DNA of 64,000 nucleotides from Sinotaia quadrata. Taxonomy: Eukaryota; Mollusca; Gastropoda; Architaenioglossa; Viviparidae. The stretch spans positions 2,852,001-2,916,000 of the forward strand of contig JALGAQ010000009.1 in the NCBI GenBank assembly GCA_028829895.1, given 5' to 3'. The notes beneath the pieces are model-generated. The model did no database searches. It had not been told where the DNA came from and saw only the letters and a list, made by a program, of their open reading frames with translations. Shown in pieces: positions 1 to 11,061 of the stretch (the stretch's first letter is position 1; every line of letters starts with the position of its first letter). A program made the position numbers and the translations under genes.

Positions 1-763
1 CGATCGTGATGTCCATCTCTTCACGTACGAACTTAGCCACCTGAACGTCTAACCTGGCTACGTTGAGTTCCAGTCTGGGGAATGTCACGGTTTTTAAAGG
101 GGCTACACTCGATTTTGCTATTATCAGTCAACAGTGAATTCGATCCGCCGTTTCGTATCTGACGTATAGTGCCATCCCGTAACCAGTCTCGGACGCGTCG
201 CAGAACACGAGCAGCTGTGTCTTCTCGGCGTCTTCAGTTTCCCGTCCTAAACACCTAGTTATTCGAAGGGTGCCTTAGCTCTGCATAATGGACAGCCATA
301 GTCTCCACTCCTTAAGTTCATCTTGGCTGATCGCTGCGTCCCATTCTAAACGTTGCTTGCATAATTTTTGGAGGAATGTCTTGGCTGGTAGTAGTGAGGG
401 CGCAACTAGTTCTAGCGTGTCAAAGAGGGTAGATATGCTCGACAGTATGCCTCTCCTGGTGTTGGCTGATTCCGGAAACAGGAGCTTGAACTGGAAACAA
501 TCACATTTAGAGTCCCATTCTAACCCCAGCGAGCGTTCGAGCCCGCACACGTCCGAGTCTATGGGCCTAACCGACGAGGGTACTCTGTCCTCGGTCGCAA
601 TTCCCGTGAGGGCCTCGGGGTGACTAGCAATCCATTTTCGAAGTTTGAACCCTCCCTTTGCGATGCGGTGGTTAACTGCGTTGCGAACTGGGATGCTAAA
701 CACACATCTTTGAAGGATGCGAGGCAATCGTCTACGTAGAAGTTTCGAATGATTCTCTTCCAT
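1..763 (-). pseudogene. BEL pol fragment: RT end, connection and RNase H start
   Basis: Translation shows the BEL RT region just downstream of the YVDD box ([16 protein letters not shown], then LERSLGLEWDS and the LLPAKTFLQKLCKQRLEW block). After stops it continues into RNase H (FCDASETGYGMALYVRY, then PRLELN, about 1-230). The sequence between the post-protease block and the YVDD region is absent, so fingers and most of the palm are gone and this copy could not polymerise. Matching stretches of the other two family-1 copies make the identification secure. The break at about 763 fuses GDSHGR of the protease linker directly to the RT segment. Confidence 0.88.
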
Positions 764-1283
764 GACTATCCCCGGCTCGATGCGCTGGTCCGAGCATGAT
801 CCAACCTAGTCGGGTACGGTTAGCGAATGGCTCCTTCGATTTGCTGGTCTTGCATTCCAGGGGGATGTGGGCATCGGGGACATCTGTCGCGATTAACATT
901 CGTATTTTGTGGTCCGCAGCTTGATCGAAGGCAATCCCCGCTTGGTGTTTCCAGTTGCTGGCGTGCTCCCTAACTGGCGTGGTTACGGAACCTATCGGTA
1001 GCTTAGGTACGCTGAACGCATTATCGATCTCGATATGATCGGAACCATCCATAGCAGCGACCTTCATCGCGGACTTCTTTGGACGTATGCTAGAATAATC
1101 GTGAACGTAGGTGATGCTTAGCGTAGTGGTGGACCCTACTAGGCCTAGTTGTCTGGCAAAGTCTTCCTCTATAAAGTTAATGTCTGACCCGTTGTCCAGG
1201 ATGGCATACGCAACTTGTGTCTTCTTGGGGCCGTGTATCCGCACCGGTATAACTCCTAAGCAACCACCTGCTGGGCTGTTCAT
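764..1283 (-). pseudogene. BEL aspartic protease and linker
   Basis: Retroviral-type aspartic protease domain of pol. The active-site loop reads ALLD-like as YAILDNGSDINFIEE, followed about 110 residues later by IATDVPDAHIPLECK and the family signature RLGWIMLGP. In BEL/Pao this dimeric protease cuts the Gag-Pol product. It follows gag on the minus strand in a different frame. The usual D-S/T-G is DNG here, and the same form occurs in copy 3, so DNG is the family state and not damage. The ORF runs into the RT deletion at its C-terminus. Confidence 0.87.
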
Positions 1284-1305
1284 CGCTCCACATATGTTTG
1301 TCTTC

Positions 1306-2740
1306 TCATCGTTGTGGTTCGGTGTCGTCTCGCAATGCAGTGTGGTGGTGTGGCTTATCGCATCCTTTATTACCGCGGAGGTTACCGCTCGTGCAGACTT
1401 CGCTTTGGTGAACTATTCCGAGGCATATTAAAATAGACGATTGCGCCGAACAACCCTCCAACGTTGATGTAGAGACAGACGCGAGTACCCGTCGCAGCGT
1501 TCCAACCCATGTTTTAGGCTGCACAACGGGCATTCGATGTTTTCCGTGTCACCACGCGTGGCGAAATGTCTTCCTTCTGGTCCTGCCTTAAGGGGTCTAG
1601 TGTCAGACCGTCTAGCACTCCCTGGCGCGGTGTCTCTTCTTTCCGTGACTCTCGGGGCTTCCATGAATTTCCCGAAGGCCCCGCGCCGTACACGCGCTTC
1701 TTTCTTGACGAATGCGCACAGGTCGGAGAATGTCACATCTTCGTTCGCTTCCGCCTTCTTGGCGGCTAGTTTCGCCCAACTACGCCTATAGTCGTCGGGC
1801 AGGGTGCGCACAATGCGTTCTAGGTTAGCGACTGTGTCCTGCTCCACCTCCCGTCTACTATGTCCTAGAGCCAGCTGTCAGTTACGCATCCTTATGGCCA
1901 ACACACTGAGCGACTCCGCATCGTTGTGCGCCTTTTACAGCCCACTAAATAGATCATCTATAATTGCGGTGGTGACCCGTAGGTGTCCCACAGAATGTCC
2001 TTGGCCATCGCGTAATCACCGTCCGGATATCCACCGAAGCATTCGGATATGGCTTCACGTGCTTGTCCGGTGCACTGGTTAATTAGGTGCATCAAAAACT
2101 GCGAACTATCCGGCACTCTCTGTTCGATCGAGCATTGAAACTGCTGCATAAACTTCCAGTAATGCCGCGGGTTTCCATCGAATCTTGGGAGATCTAATCG
2201 AGGAGTGTCAACTCTGTACGGGGAGGCATAGTCCTTTTGGGGAGGTGTAGGTGAGTGGATCACGTACCGTTGTACGTGTTGCAGCTTATCGTTCACCTTA
2301 ACCTTGGGCTGGTCGGCCTCTCTAGAGATATTGCGTGCGCGGTGCTCAGTTTTTCTTCTCTCCTAATGCCTTTTCTTCTTTAGTCGCAGCTGCTGCAATC
2401 GGGCTAGGATTTTGTCTTCCTCTTCGCTCAGCTCATCCTCGGACGATTCTGCAGCGGGGTGTCTTCTTTTTTCCTTGGGGCCCCTTGCTCGGTCCTCTCG
2501 ATTGCGTTCACTAACATAGCTATCGCTTGAGGCACCGTCGTTACTTGAAACGTCGAGACTACCTGGGGACATAAAGTTACTATCTTTACCTAACTTATGA
2601 CATGAACTAGCCATAAAACCAGAGGGGATAGAAACGAAGACTTGCCGGGTCTTCTCAGACGTCTCACGTACCGCGGATCCAGAATCTTTGTGCGTTGACA
2701 TCTTATTCGGGTTGTTCGGAAGCCAAATATTCTTCTCCAA
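1306..2740 (-). pseudogene. BEL gag, fragmented
   Basis: Gag in at least three frame segments. The N-terminus (2740-2363) has a KTRQV motif, an acidic SSEDELSEEED run and a basic QQLRLKKKRH end. The capsid-like middle (2296-1958) contains LPRFDGNPRHYWKFMQQF, INQCTGQAREAI and GDYAMAKDILWDTYG, typical of BEL gag. The C-terminal part (1847-1428) has LERIVRTLPDDYRRSWAKL and a CPLCSLKHGLERC cysteine/histidine box, continuing in another frame to 1306. Gag would form the virus-like particle and bind the RNA. Frameshifts and stops rule out an intact product. Parallel segments occur at 47897-49330 and 47290-45720. Confidence 0.88.
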
Positions 2741-2844
2741 ACCAAGTTTTGGATGCCGACAAAAGTTTTCTGAGCAGCTCAGAATTCGTCAATCCAAGTA
2801 TTGACCCCGATAGTGGCTTTGAGAATTCTAACTGCTTTGAGAAT

Positions 2845-3283
2845 TGTAAACATTATCCGCTGATAAGAGCCTCAGAATTTCGATAAACCTGGAGATATGC
2901 GCAAGTCCCGGCCAACAAGAATACAATTATTCTATCAAAACTCTTTATGCGATTCTAAATAATAAACAATAATGCAAGACATGTACATTACCTCAAAGGT
3001 TCACGTTAGTAAGTAAACACCAACGCAAAGAAGTGAATGTCAACGATTAAACCGTTATTGTCTATAAGCGATTCGTCCATAAAATAAGTAAAATAAAACA
3101 GGTTACCTCGGAGCGAACGCTCTTGGGACAGTACTGTCACGCGGTGAAAGTCAAAGTGAAGAAAACATGGTGGTGTAATCCACCATTAAAACAAAGGTGG
3201 GCAAGCAACAATCAGTGCAGAGGGTATCACAGGGTTAGGGCTTGTCGTGGCACGGACGGGAATGAATCTTGGATTCTTCTACA
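2845..3283 (-). repeat. BEL family-1 LTR (5' LTR of copy 1)
   Basis: 439 bp beginning (minus strand) TGTAGAAGAATCC and ending TTTACA, with the TG..CA ends of an LTR. It aligns along its length with 9049-9476, 44239-44678 and 53315-53753. On its gag side it is followed by ATTCTCAAAG, which occurs twice within 30 bp. Gag begins about 100 bp downstream on the minus strand. Confidence 0.9.
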
Positions 3284-3499
3284 AATTTTTTCTTTTCATC
3301 TCCCGCCCTATAAGGTTTTGTTTCATTGCACCTTGCACCTGTCGAATATCGCTGGGTTTCGTAGACACCCTGCTTGGCTACTCGCGAGTCATTATTTTGC
3401 CTCCAATTTGAGTTTCGATATAAATTACTTTTTATGAAAAGTAGCCAATTTTTTGGCCTGGATTTTAAATCTAAATGGTGTCTCCGAGATTAGTAACAC
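3284..3499. other. Spacer without recognisable feature
   Basis: AT-rich sequence between two LTRs. I see no coding domain. It separates the 5' LTR of copy 1 from an older related LTR. Confidence 0.5.
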
Positions 3500-3905
3500 C
3501 TATCCGTTGATTAGGGCCTCAGCATGTTAATGAATCTAGAAAGATATGATAGTTCTGTTTTATTCTATCGTAAGCAGCTTGTGTTTCATAAAAATAACCA
3601 CTAACAAAATTCATATAATTGATTTCCAATAATCACGCAGAAGATACAAAGCTTAAGGAGTGGAATGGAAATGTTTATAATATAGCCAATATTGTCTATA
3701 AAGAAAAGGTCAGCATAAAATCAGCATAAAGGTAGTCAACTTAGGGGTACGTTCTTCGCACCCGTTAGTCACACGATGCAAATTAAAATGAGAAGCCTAA
3801 AGCAACGTATGCAGCGTTAGAACATGTGGTAATGATCAAAGCAATCACAGGGTTTGGGTTTGTTTGGCATCAATGAAGAATGAATCAGGATACATCCACA
3901 GAATG
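3500..3905 (-). repeat. Highly diverged family-1-like solo LTR
   Basis: Colinear blocks match the 2845-3283 LTR in the same orientation: a TCCGTTGATTAGGGCCTCAG-like start, TATTGTCTATAAAG, a CGTTCTTCGCACC block, CAATCACAGGGTTTGGG and finally AATGAATCAGGAT. Blocks are separated by indels. It reads as an old relative of family 1 that was not followed by gag, hence a solo LTR. Confidence 0.65.
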
Positions 3906-5547
3906 CATGTGCCTTGCTGAATGAATTTGTCGAAGTGATATCTTGATTTTACATCAGTGCCTAACAAAAATTTCTCGGAATTCTTTTCCTTGATTTTCAA
4001 TTCAAATGCTTCTAAAATCGCATTTTTATCCATTTTAAGCTCTTTTCTCAAAAACTATGGGGTTTTCTTCTAAGATTATTCATTTAATCGATTGTAATTG
4101 TTTAGTTGGAAATCCAATTTTAAGTGATAAACACATGCTATCGCATGCTACCCTCTTGTAATAGGTGACCAATGATATAGATCTTCAGATCTTTGTATGT
4201 CCTTCTTTACAAAATGCTTTTACCTATGTTTAAAAAAGTTTAGGCGAAATGGATATAAAGATTAGGTACAAATGGCATTTAAAATTTACTCGGAAGTTTC
4301 ACATTCAAGAAGGAAGAAGATTTTTTATCATTTTAGGTTATATATATGCGCCAGTAAATCAACACTAACGACGAAGCGTAACAAAATAAATGAGGTTATT
4401 AGTTTTTTACGTCTCTGAGTCAAAAATACTATTAATCTCAAATAGTAAAATTAAAAGTAATACAGACGGCATACGTTAAATACAATCTCAAACGTAAGTA
4501 CAATATAAAGACCAATCACAGATTGTTGAGTATTTTTATACATTGCCCATTTCAGTTGAATATTTATTTGACAAACTATGTATCTGATTTACCAAGAAAC
4601 TGTCACTTGCATTTTTTAGAACGTGCAAGTACCGGAGCAACGTAAAGTTAGCTAATTTAACGTCAAAACCTGAATTGATTTATTTTGTTAATTTNNNNNN
4701 NNNNNNNNNNNNNNNNNNNNNNNNNNNNNNNNNNNNNNNNNNNNNNNNNNNNNNNNNNNNNNNNNNNNNNNNNNNNNNNNNNNNNNNNNNNNNNCACCTC
4801 CTAGCGTTTGGCCGCGATTTGGTGGAAGTTTCGTGTCATGCGGTATATGCTGTTTACAATCTTCCAGATAGCCGCTCAATATACGACTGGACCCTATCGC
4901 TTATCTTCGACGTCTATATGTTTGTCAAAACATACGTTCAAGTCTTACTACTCTAGCATCTATAGTAACGGGAAACTTATTTTCTACAGAACTATGATTA
5001 GAAGATATAGACTTAGGGCTGCCAGTATTATCAACAGGGACTAACCTAGCCTCGGTTGAGGCTCCACCAGACGCCCTAGTCGAACGTCTTATCTCAGATT
5101 TGTACATGAAGGCCAAAAAGTCTGCACGTCAGTTATATCCAACAAGTTCGTATTTGAGAACTGTACGTTTCCATCGAGAGACGCGGATACCAAATCTTCG
5201 TCCAAATGTCAAACTTCAAACCAACAAAGACCGCGTATTATTCGGTTCTATTACAATAAAATCATTAATAAACGAACTAACCTCAAAGGTGGGGGAACCG
5301 CTCAAAACAACTGATATAGCTAGCGGGACAGACCCGATAAATACCTTAAATTAGATTCAATGGTAGGGTAAGCAACTAGAGGGAGATTGTTACTTTCAAT
5401 GACAGTGCACTCGACTCGCGTGAGCTGCGCGTGGTCCAAATCAAACGAATAACAAAACATGATGTTCATAGGAAAAAACCACTGAGGACAAGAACAAGTT
5501 TAAAGTTTGAGGGCGAGAAATGGCTTGCACCCGACCATCTGTCCCAA
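3906..5547. other. No recognisable gene; includes scaffold gap
   Basis: AT-rich left half, then a 100-N gap at 4695-4794. From 4795 to 5547 there are short open frames on both strands (for example 5100-5354 plus and 5116-4925 minus) that match no family I recognise. They could be 5' sequence of the adjoining retroelement or unrelated DNA. I assign no function. Confidence 0.5.
4695..4794. other. Assembly gap (100 N)
   Basis: Exactly 100 consecutive N. This is a conventional scaffold placeholder, so the true distance is unknown. Confidence 0.99.
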
Positions 5548-5910
5548 ATCGGGACAGATTTGCCCGATTTCCACATCCCCCTGCAATGCAAGACCGATAA
5601 ATCGAAGGAACCATTCGCCATCCGTACCCGACTAGGTTGGATCCTGCTGGGCCCAGTGCATCAAACTGGGGATAGTCATGGGAGAGTAAACGTCATTCAA
5701 GGTGAAGCTTGTGATTGCTATCAACTCAAGACCCTGTACGACGCCAAATTCCAAGACACAGAAGGCAAAGAGCAAGAGTGCTCTGTAGAAGACAAGTTAA
5801 TGGTAGAATTAGTCTCAGAGTCGATCACGATGAAAGAGAGACACTACGAACTTGCGTTGCCTTCGCGTACGAAACCGGCAGGACTACCCGACATCCGTCC
5901 ATCCGCATAA
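5548..5910 (+). pseudogene. BEL protease end and linker
   Basis: Residues of the protease C-terminus and the linker to RT: HIPLQCKTDKSKEPFAIRT, RLGWILLGPVHQTGDSHGR, then a CDCYQLKTLYDAKFQDTEG segment ending in SVEDKLMVELVSESI. The catalytic Asp region is absent because the copy starts downstream of it. The segment upstream in the same ORF (5431-5547) does not resemble BEL and marks the junction. Confidence 0.82.
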
Positions 5911-6900
5911 AGTAGGCTCAGGACCCTGCGACACCTATTCCTCAGAGCAGAAGAATATTTTCGGATGTATTGCGAAAGCATGCGGAATAACATTGAAAAG
6001 GGATATGCCGTGCCAGTGCCCAGAGAGCAACTGCAACTCGAATACTCAGCACGATGGTATCTGCCCCATCATGGAGTGACGAACCCAAGAAACCCAATAA
6101 CGTCATTGTTGTATTAGATGTGCAGATAAATATAATGGTGTTTCTCTGAACGACTGGCCGTACCAAGGACCTATTACGACCGCCAGCCTGGTAGGTGTGC
6201 TTCTACGCTTCCGAATAGGTACCATAGCCGTCGCCGCAGATATCGAAGAGATGTTCATGCAAGTACGGGTGGCCATCGACGACGGTGGAGCGTTAAGATT
6301 CCTGGGGTGGGAAGGGGACGACCTGCAAACCGAACCGAAAGAGTACCAAATGCTGGCGCATCCTTTCGGCGCGAACTACGCACTTAGGCAGATTCTGCAA
6401 GACTGGGTGAGCGACTCCATACCTGAAGTGAGGAACGCAGTGACGCGGAACTTTTACGTAGACGATTGCCTGGCATATTTCAAAGATGTGCGTTTAGCCT
6501 CCCAGTTCGCAACACAGTTAACCACCACATTGGAAAAGGGAGGGTTCAAACTTCGAAAATGGATAGCTAGCCACCCCGAGTCCCTGACGGGAATCGCGAC
6601 CGAGGACAGAGTACCTTCACCGGTAAGACCCATATACTCCGACGTGTGCGGGCTAGAACGAACGCTGGGATTAGAACGGGATTCTAAGTTTGACTGCTTC
6701 GAGTTCAAGCTCCTGTTTCAGACATACTGTCGATCGTGTCTACCCTCTTTGACCCACTAGGACTAGTTGCGCCCTTACTGCTACCAACCAAGGCATTCCT
6801 ACAAAAACTACCCAAGCAACGTTTAGAATGGGACGCAGCGATTAGTCAAGACGAACTTAAGGAGTGAAGACTATGGTTGTCCACTATGCAAGACATAGGC
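5911..6900 (+). pseudogene. BEL reverse transcriptase
   Basis: RT of the Pao type. The 6197-6760 frame holds [17 protein letters not shown] (motif A with its Asp), [15 protein letters not shown] and [13 protein letters not shown] (motif C, YVDD intact), then [13 protein letters not shown]. It continues in another frame to about 6850 with [17 protein letters not shown] sequence. The N-terminal part (5911-6196) is scattered over frames, for example CRESMRNNIEKGYAV-like. It would copy element RNA into DNA in the particle. The catalytic Asp residues survive but stops at about 6080 and 6760 kill the gene. Confidence 0.88.
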
Positions 6901-6944
6901 ACCTTTCGGATACCTATGTGTTTATGACGGGAAACTAGAGACGC

Positions 6945-7365
6945 TTGGAAGATACAGTTGCACGTGTTCTGCGACGCGTACGAGATTGGTTACGGGACGG
7001 CGCTATATGTCAGATACGAAACGATGGATCGAAATCACTGTTCCCTGGTAATAGCGAAATCGAGAGTAGCTCCCTTGAAGATCGTGACAATCCCTAGATT
7101 GGAGCTCAACGCGGCCAAGTTAGCCGTTCAGGTAGCCAAGTTCGTACGTGAGGAGATGGACACCACGATCGACGAAACATTCTAATGGACCGATTCAACG
7201 ATAGTGTTGTATTATATCGAGAACACCGATGCGCGCTATAGCACATTCGTGGTAAATCGCCTGGCCACCATTCACGAGCTGTCCATACCCGATTAGTGGC
7301 GACACATAAGATCGGAAATGAACCCCGCCGACTTAGCCTCTAGAGGAATGACTTCGCTTGAAGCT
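6945..7365 (+). pseudogene. BEL RNase H
   Basis: RNase H domain that would degrade RNA in the RNA:DNA hybrid. Visible blocks are LHVFCDAYEIGYGTALYVRY (first catalytic Asp), PRLELNAAKLAVQVAKFV, then a stop in place of tyrosine ([13 protein letters not shown], second Asp), [10 protein letters not shown] and MNPADLASRGMTS. One nonsense change at about 7184 and another near 7296 interrupt an otherwise well-conserved domain. It lies between RT and integrase, as expected. Confidence 0.85.
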
Positions 7366-8996
7366 GTCAGAATGGTTGAGAGGTGCTGAGTTTCTGTGGC
7401 AAGAATTTGGGGACTGGCCCGCACCTAGAACGCAGCAAGACGACGGTAGGGGAGCCAAAATAGAGACGAGGACCGCAGCGGTCAACGCCATAAGGAGCTG
7501 CACGGGTGTCGCACGTATTACCGACCACTACTCCGAATGGACAAGGGCGTTAAAGCGCTGGCATGGTTCGCGCGATTCAAAACCTTCCTCCGAATGTCCG
7601 GAACCAAGGACCCGAACATGCGCCTAAGGTTAGGTCTACCCGAGCTGAGCGAACTGAGAAGCCCCGAGATAGAACGTATACGGTAGGTACAAGCGTGGGA
7701 GTACGCGGAAGAAATATTCGTTCTCGCCTCAGGCGCAAGCACCGAAAACAGACGGACGCTTAGGAAGCTCAAGGGTTTGAGTACGGTCCTGTTGGATGGC
7801 GTTCTGCGCGTCGGCGGTAGGTTGCAGTACCCCGATTACCCACTATCACGGATGCCTCCGATAATCCTGCCGAAGGCACATTACGTGACCGAACTGATTA
7901 TTCCGTACTATCATCTGATGGAAGGGCACTCCGTATGTGCGCAAGTGTTGGCAGCTATACGCAAACGCCACTGGATCGTCCAACGGTATGCCGCCGTCAA
8001 ACGGGTCATCATATCCTGCGTCGTATGCGTACGCTACAGGCGTCGCCGTCCGAGCAAGTCATGGCACCGATACCGTCGGTTAGGGCTCAGAAGGGTTGGG
8101 CATCCATTCAAACTGGTAGGCGTAGACTACTTCGGACCGATGTTAGTGAAACGCGGTAGGTGTCTTGAGAAGAGATATGTTTTGTCTATTCACTTGTCTT
8201 CAAACCCCCGCGCTTCACCTAGAAGTGGCCCAATCCCTGACCATGGACTCGTTCATCATGGCGTTGAACCCGATTCATCGAGCGACGGGGCACACCCGAC
8301 GAGATTTTCAGTGACAACGGAAGCAACTTCTTTGGTGCAGAAGCCGAGCTAAAGTCAGCCCTAGGAGAGTTCTCACAGAAAAGGATCAATGACCACCTAA
8401 GGACTTATCCAGTGCAGTGACACTTTAATCCTCCGCTTAAGAGTCATCGAGATGGGTTATGGGAACGAGTGATCCGATCAGTTAAATTAGTCATTAACTC
8501 GCTGTCACGAGAGCAAACGATGAGCGACGAAGTACTAATGACGGTGATTGCAGAAGCAGAACAAATCCTCAACAACAGACCGCTGGTTCCAGTGAAGTCC
8601 GACGTTAAGGATCTCATGGCACTATCACCTAATGAATTGTTGTTACTTCACGAACGCGACCTCGATTGTATCGTCGACCATAACCGCACATTACGCGAAG
8701 CGGTGGCACCAAGCAAACTATCTGATGAAGCTCTTCTGGCGCAGGTGGATAGACGAGTACCTGCCCACGCTGATAGCGAGACAGAAGTGGGTGCTGCAGC
8801 AAAGGAACCTCCGACCGGGCGACGTGGTACTGCTGATCAATGAACAAATGCCACGCGACAAATGGCCGCTGGGTGTAGTGGATACCTGTGAGGTATCGAA
8901 CGACGGGGCCGTTAGAGGGGTGGTAGTCAGAACCAGAGATGGCTGTCTGCGGCGTGACATAAGGAAGATATGTCTGATAGAAGGGTGCGAGTAGTA
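7366..8996 (+). pseudogene. BEL integrase
   Basis: Integrase with the BEL H2C2 zinc-binding region (HYVTELIIPYYHLMEGH, then IISCVVCVRYRRR), the core motif KLVGVDYFGPMLVKRG (first Asp), an SDNGSNFFGAE block near 8310 after a frameshift (second Asp), GLWERVIRSVKLVINSL (catalytic Glu), an ILNNRPLVPV segment, and a C-terminal LRPGDVVLLINEQMPRDKW domain ending RRDIRKICLIEG. All three DDE residues can be seen but in different frames. It ends just before the 3' LTR. Confidence 0.88.
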
Positions 8997-9048
8997 TGAC
9001 ATGAGCTGGCCTGCCAGGACTTGAAATCGTGACCGATTTGGGGAGCGG

Positions 9049-9476
9049 TGTAGAAGAATCCACGTCCGTGCCACGACAAGCCCCAACCCTGTGATACCCC
9101 TGCCCTGATTGTTGCTTTCCCCAACTTTGTTTTAGTGGTGGGTTACACCACCATGTTTTCTCAACTTTGACTTTCACCGCGTGACAGTACTATACCAAGC
9201 GCGTTCGCTCCGAGGTAACCTGTTTTATTTCACTTATTTTATGGACGAATCTCTTATAGACAATAACGGTTTAAACGTTGACATTCACTTCTTTGCGTTG
9301 GTGTTTACTTACTAACTTGAAACCTTGAGGTAGGTGCATATATCTTGCATTATTGTTTATTATTTAGAATCGCATAAAGAGTTCTGATAGAATAATTGTA
9401 TTCTTGTTGGCCGGACTTGCGCATATCTCCAGGTTTGTCGAAATGCTGAGGCTGTTATCAACGGATAAGAGTTACA
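9049..9476 (+). repeat. BEL family-1 LTR (3' LTR of copy 2)
   Basis: 428 bp, TGTAGAAGAATCC to GAGTTACA, aligned with the LTR at 2845-3283 on the other strand. It begins about 53 bp after the integrase stop. Its outer end abuts family-2 RT sequence. Confidence 0.9.
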
Positions 9477-10140
9477 AACTTTAGTAGAGTGCTCTTCAGT
9501 TGGTACGCAAACCTGGAGGCTGTTTGCAATTCCGAGACTGAGGCAATGCAGTGGTCGACATAAAAGCTTCTCTCCACGGCATCTGGAATTTCTCGCAGGC
9601 AGCCGTCACCCCAATCTTCCAAGGTTCGCCTAAGGGCGTAGTTAGCGCAGACCGATGATGAGGTTGCACTAAACGGATGAGCGACCATCTGATGTTCCAC
9701 CGGCTGTGCACTCGTGTCATTATTCTCCTAACACAAAAAAAACGAAGTGGGGCCCTGTCTCTCTCCGGCACCTTGACTTGCAAGACCATCTACTCTATGT
9801 GAGCTGCTACAGCTGCATACCCTATCCGGAAGCGCAATAACACTCCAACTAGGCTATCGGTGGTATCCCGTCCTTGATAAAGTCCGTCGTTCAAGGATTT
9901 ACCGTCCGCCTTGGCCGCGTGGTCGAGCACCACCCTCACTTTGCTCGGTTTTCTAGGGTTAACTAATCCATGGTTTGGCAGGTACCATCGGGCACGAAGT
10001 CGGCCTTCATCTGCTCGTGCGGTACTCTTATGGCAAGCCCCTTTGCGATGCTGTTCACCATCGACTCCTGATAGGCGTTCAAGTATCCCGGTCAGTGTGA
10101 AGCCTTCAACGCAGAAGATGTAATCTGCTGTATGCGGCGG
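9477..10140 (-). pseudogene. BEL family-2 RT, N-terminal half
   Basis: Frame fragments read [11 protein letters not shown] near 10050, then a block equivalent to the LLRFRIG and VLQVKVPERDRAPLRFFC (motif A region) segments. These are followed by GEPWKIG / ANYALRRTLEDWGDG and RSFYVDHCIASVSELQTAS. The catalytic box is YVDH rather than YVDD, so the second catalytic Asp is lost in addition to the frameshifts. The gene ends within the palm because of the inserted family-1 LTR. Confidence 0.82.
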
Positions 10141-10207
10141 CTTTGTTCGCGAGAAATTCTGTCGGGAGTTCGTTCTAGGGTAGACCTATCCCGTAGTGTC
10201 CATTTTC

Positions 10208-10420
10208 TCACTTGGTAGATTCCGCTACCCGGGTTTTCGCATTCTTGTCTTCTACTGAGCAGCAGCGTTCCGAGCCTTTTGTATCTTGGAAGTAGGCGTC
10301 GTACAAGTTCTTTAAATGCTGTTGTGTAGACGAATCTGACTGCACATGGTTTACCTTGTGGTCACAACTGGCCGCTGGACCCATCGGTCCTAAAAATATC
10401 CAGCCTATTCTAGTGTGCAC
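10208..10420 (-). pseudogene. BEL family-2 post-protease linker
   Basis: Contains RIGWIFLGPMGPAASCDHK, the family-2 version of the RLGWI.LGP signature, then LKNLYDAYFQDTKGSERCC and SVEDKNAK, colinear with the family-1 linker. It joins protease to RT. Confidence 0.8.
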
Positions 10421-10536
10421 CCCGTACAGCTCCTTCGGTTTACCTGTGCGACATTTCAGGGCCTGTGAGCATCTGCACGTCGAATCCTATAAAAATATGG
10501 ATTTTGGAGTCAACAAGGCACTGAAGATCAACGTTC

Positions 10537-11061
10537 TCAAGGTGCTACATCTCTGGACGTAATCGAGAACCGGAAAGAGGCACCTCCAATCGGGAGCATA
10601 GGCACCCTGAAAGCGTTAGGGATGTCTAATCCACCTTCACCGTTTGTCGAGGTTACTTTGAAACTGCATTTGGTAGAGTTGAGGGAAGTTGAGCCTGCGA
10701 AAGTTGAAATATTCAGAGACATTTTAACTCCTTTTACACCAAAGGACAGGCCTATCTTCTCATAGATCAAACTAACGTCAGAGCTGTTATCTAAAAGCGC
10801 GCTAACCACCAGCGTCTTCTTGCGACCCACTATGCAAACTGGTAGCACACCTAAGGAGACCTTACTCTCCTTGCCCGAGCTGGTCGAACCACATGTGTTA
10901 GCCTTGGGGCCGACATCTCTTTCCGGTTTGACACAATGCAGCTGGGGATGGTGATGCGCCTTGCATCCGTCTGCTCCGCAGCATTTATCTGCAGAGCATA
11001 CTTCGCCCCAGTGACTGGTCCTAAGAAGCACACCGGATAACGTCGCACCGCGGACAACCAC
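10537..11061 (-). pseudogene. BEL family-2 protease
   Basis: Aspartic protease region with VSLGVLPVCIVGRKKTLVV, VSALLDNSSDVSLIYEK at the active site, and a C-terminal NAFRVPMLPIGG block colinear with NAFSVPKLPIGS of family 1. The active-site loop is D-N-S instead of D-[ST/N]-G, so the glycine that shapes the loop is replaced by serine. Upstream residues (11061-10900) belong to the gag C-terminus and cysteine-rich tail. Confidence 0.8.

Larger units (their letters stand above)
1..3283 (-). mobile_element. BEL/Pao family-1 copy 1, truncated by the window edge
   Basis: Minus-strand LTR retrotransposon read from its 5' LTR (2845-3283) through gag and protease to RT/RNase H, leaving the window at position 1. 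Order and motifs are those of BEL/Pao: gag with a zinc-knuckle-like end, a protease carrying DNGSD, the RLGWIMLGP block after protease, then RT and RNase H. Coding sequence is in several frames, so the copy is dead. The RT core is missing at about position 763. The integrase and 3' LTR would lie left of the window. Related copies sit at 5548-9476 and 47897-53753. Confidence 0.9.
5548..9476 (+). mobile_element. BEL/Pao family-1 copy 2, 5'-truncated
   Basis: Plus-strand copy starting inside the protease/linker region (TDLPDFHIPLQCK) and running through RT, RNase H and integrase to a 3' LTR at 9049-9476. No gag or 5' LTR is present, so it is 5'-truncated or rearranged near the gap. Its LTR lies directly against a broken RT of a family-2 element, so the 3' end of this copy interrupts that element. 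Frameshifts and stops are frequent. Confidence 0.9.

Noticed and set aside
4675..4956. Open frame running through the N gap
   Set aside because: Most of it is unknown residues from the gap; it has no real coding evidence.
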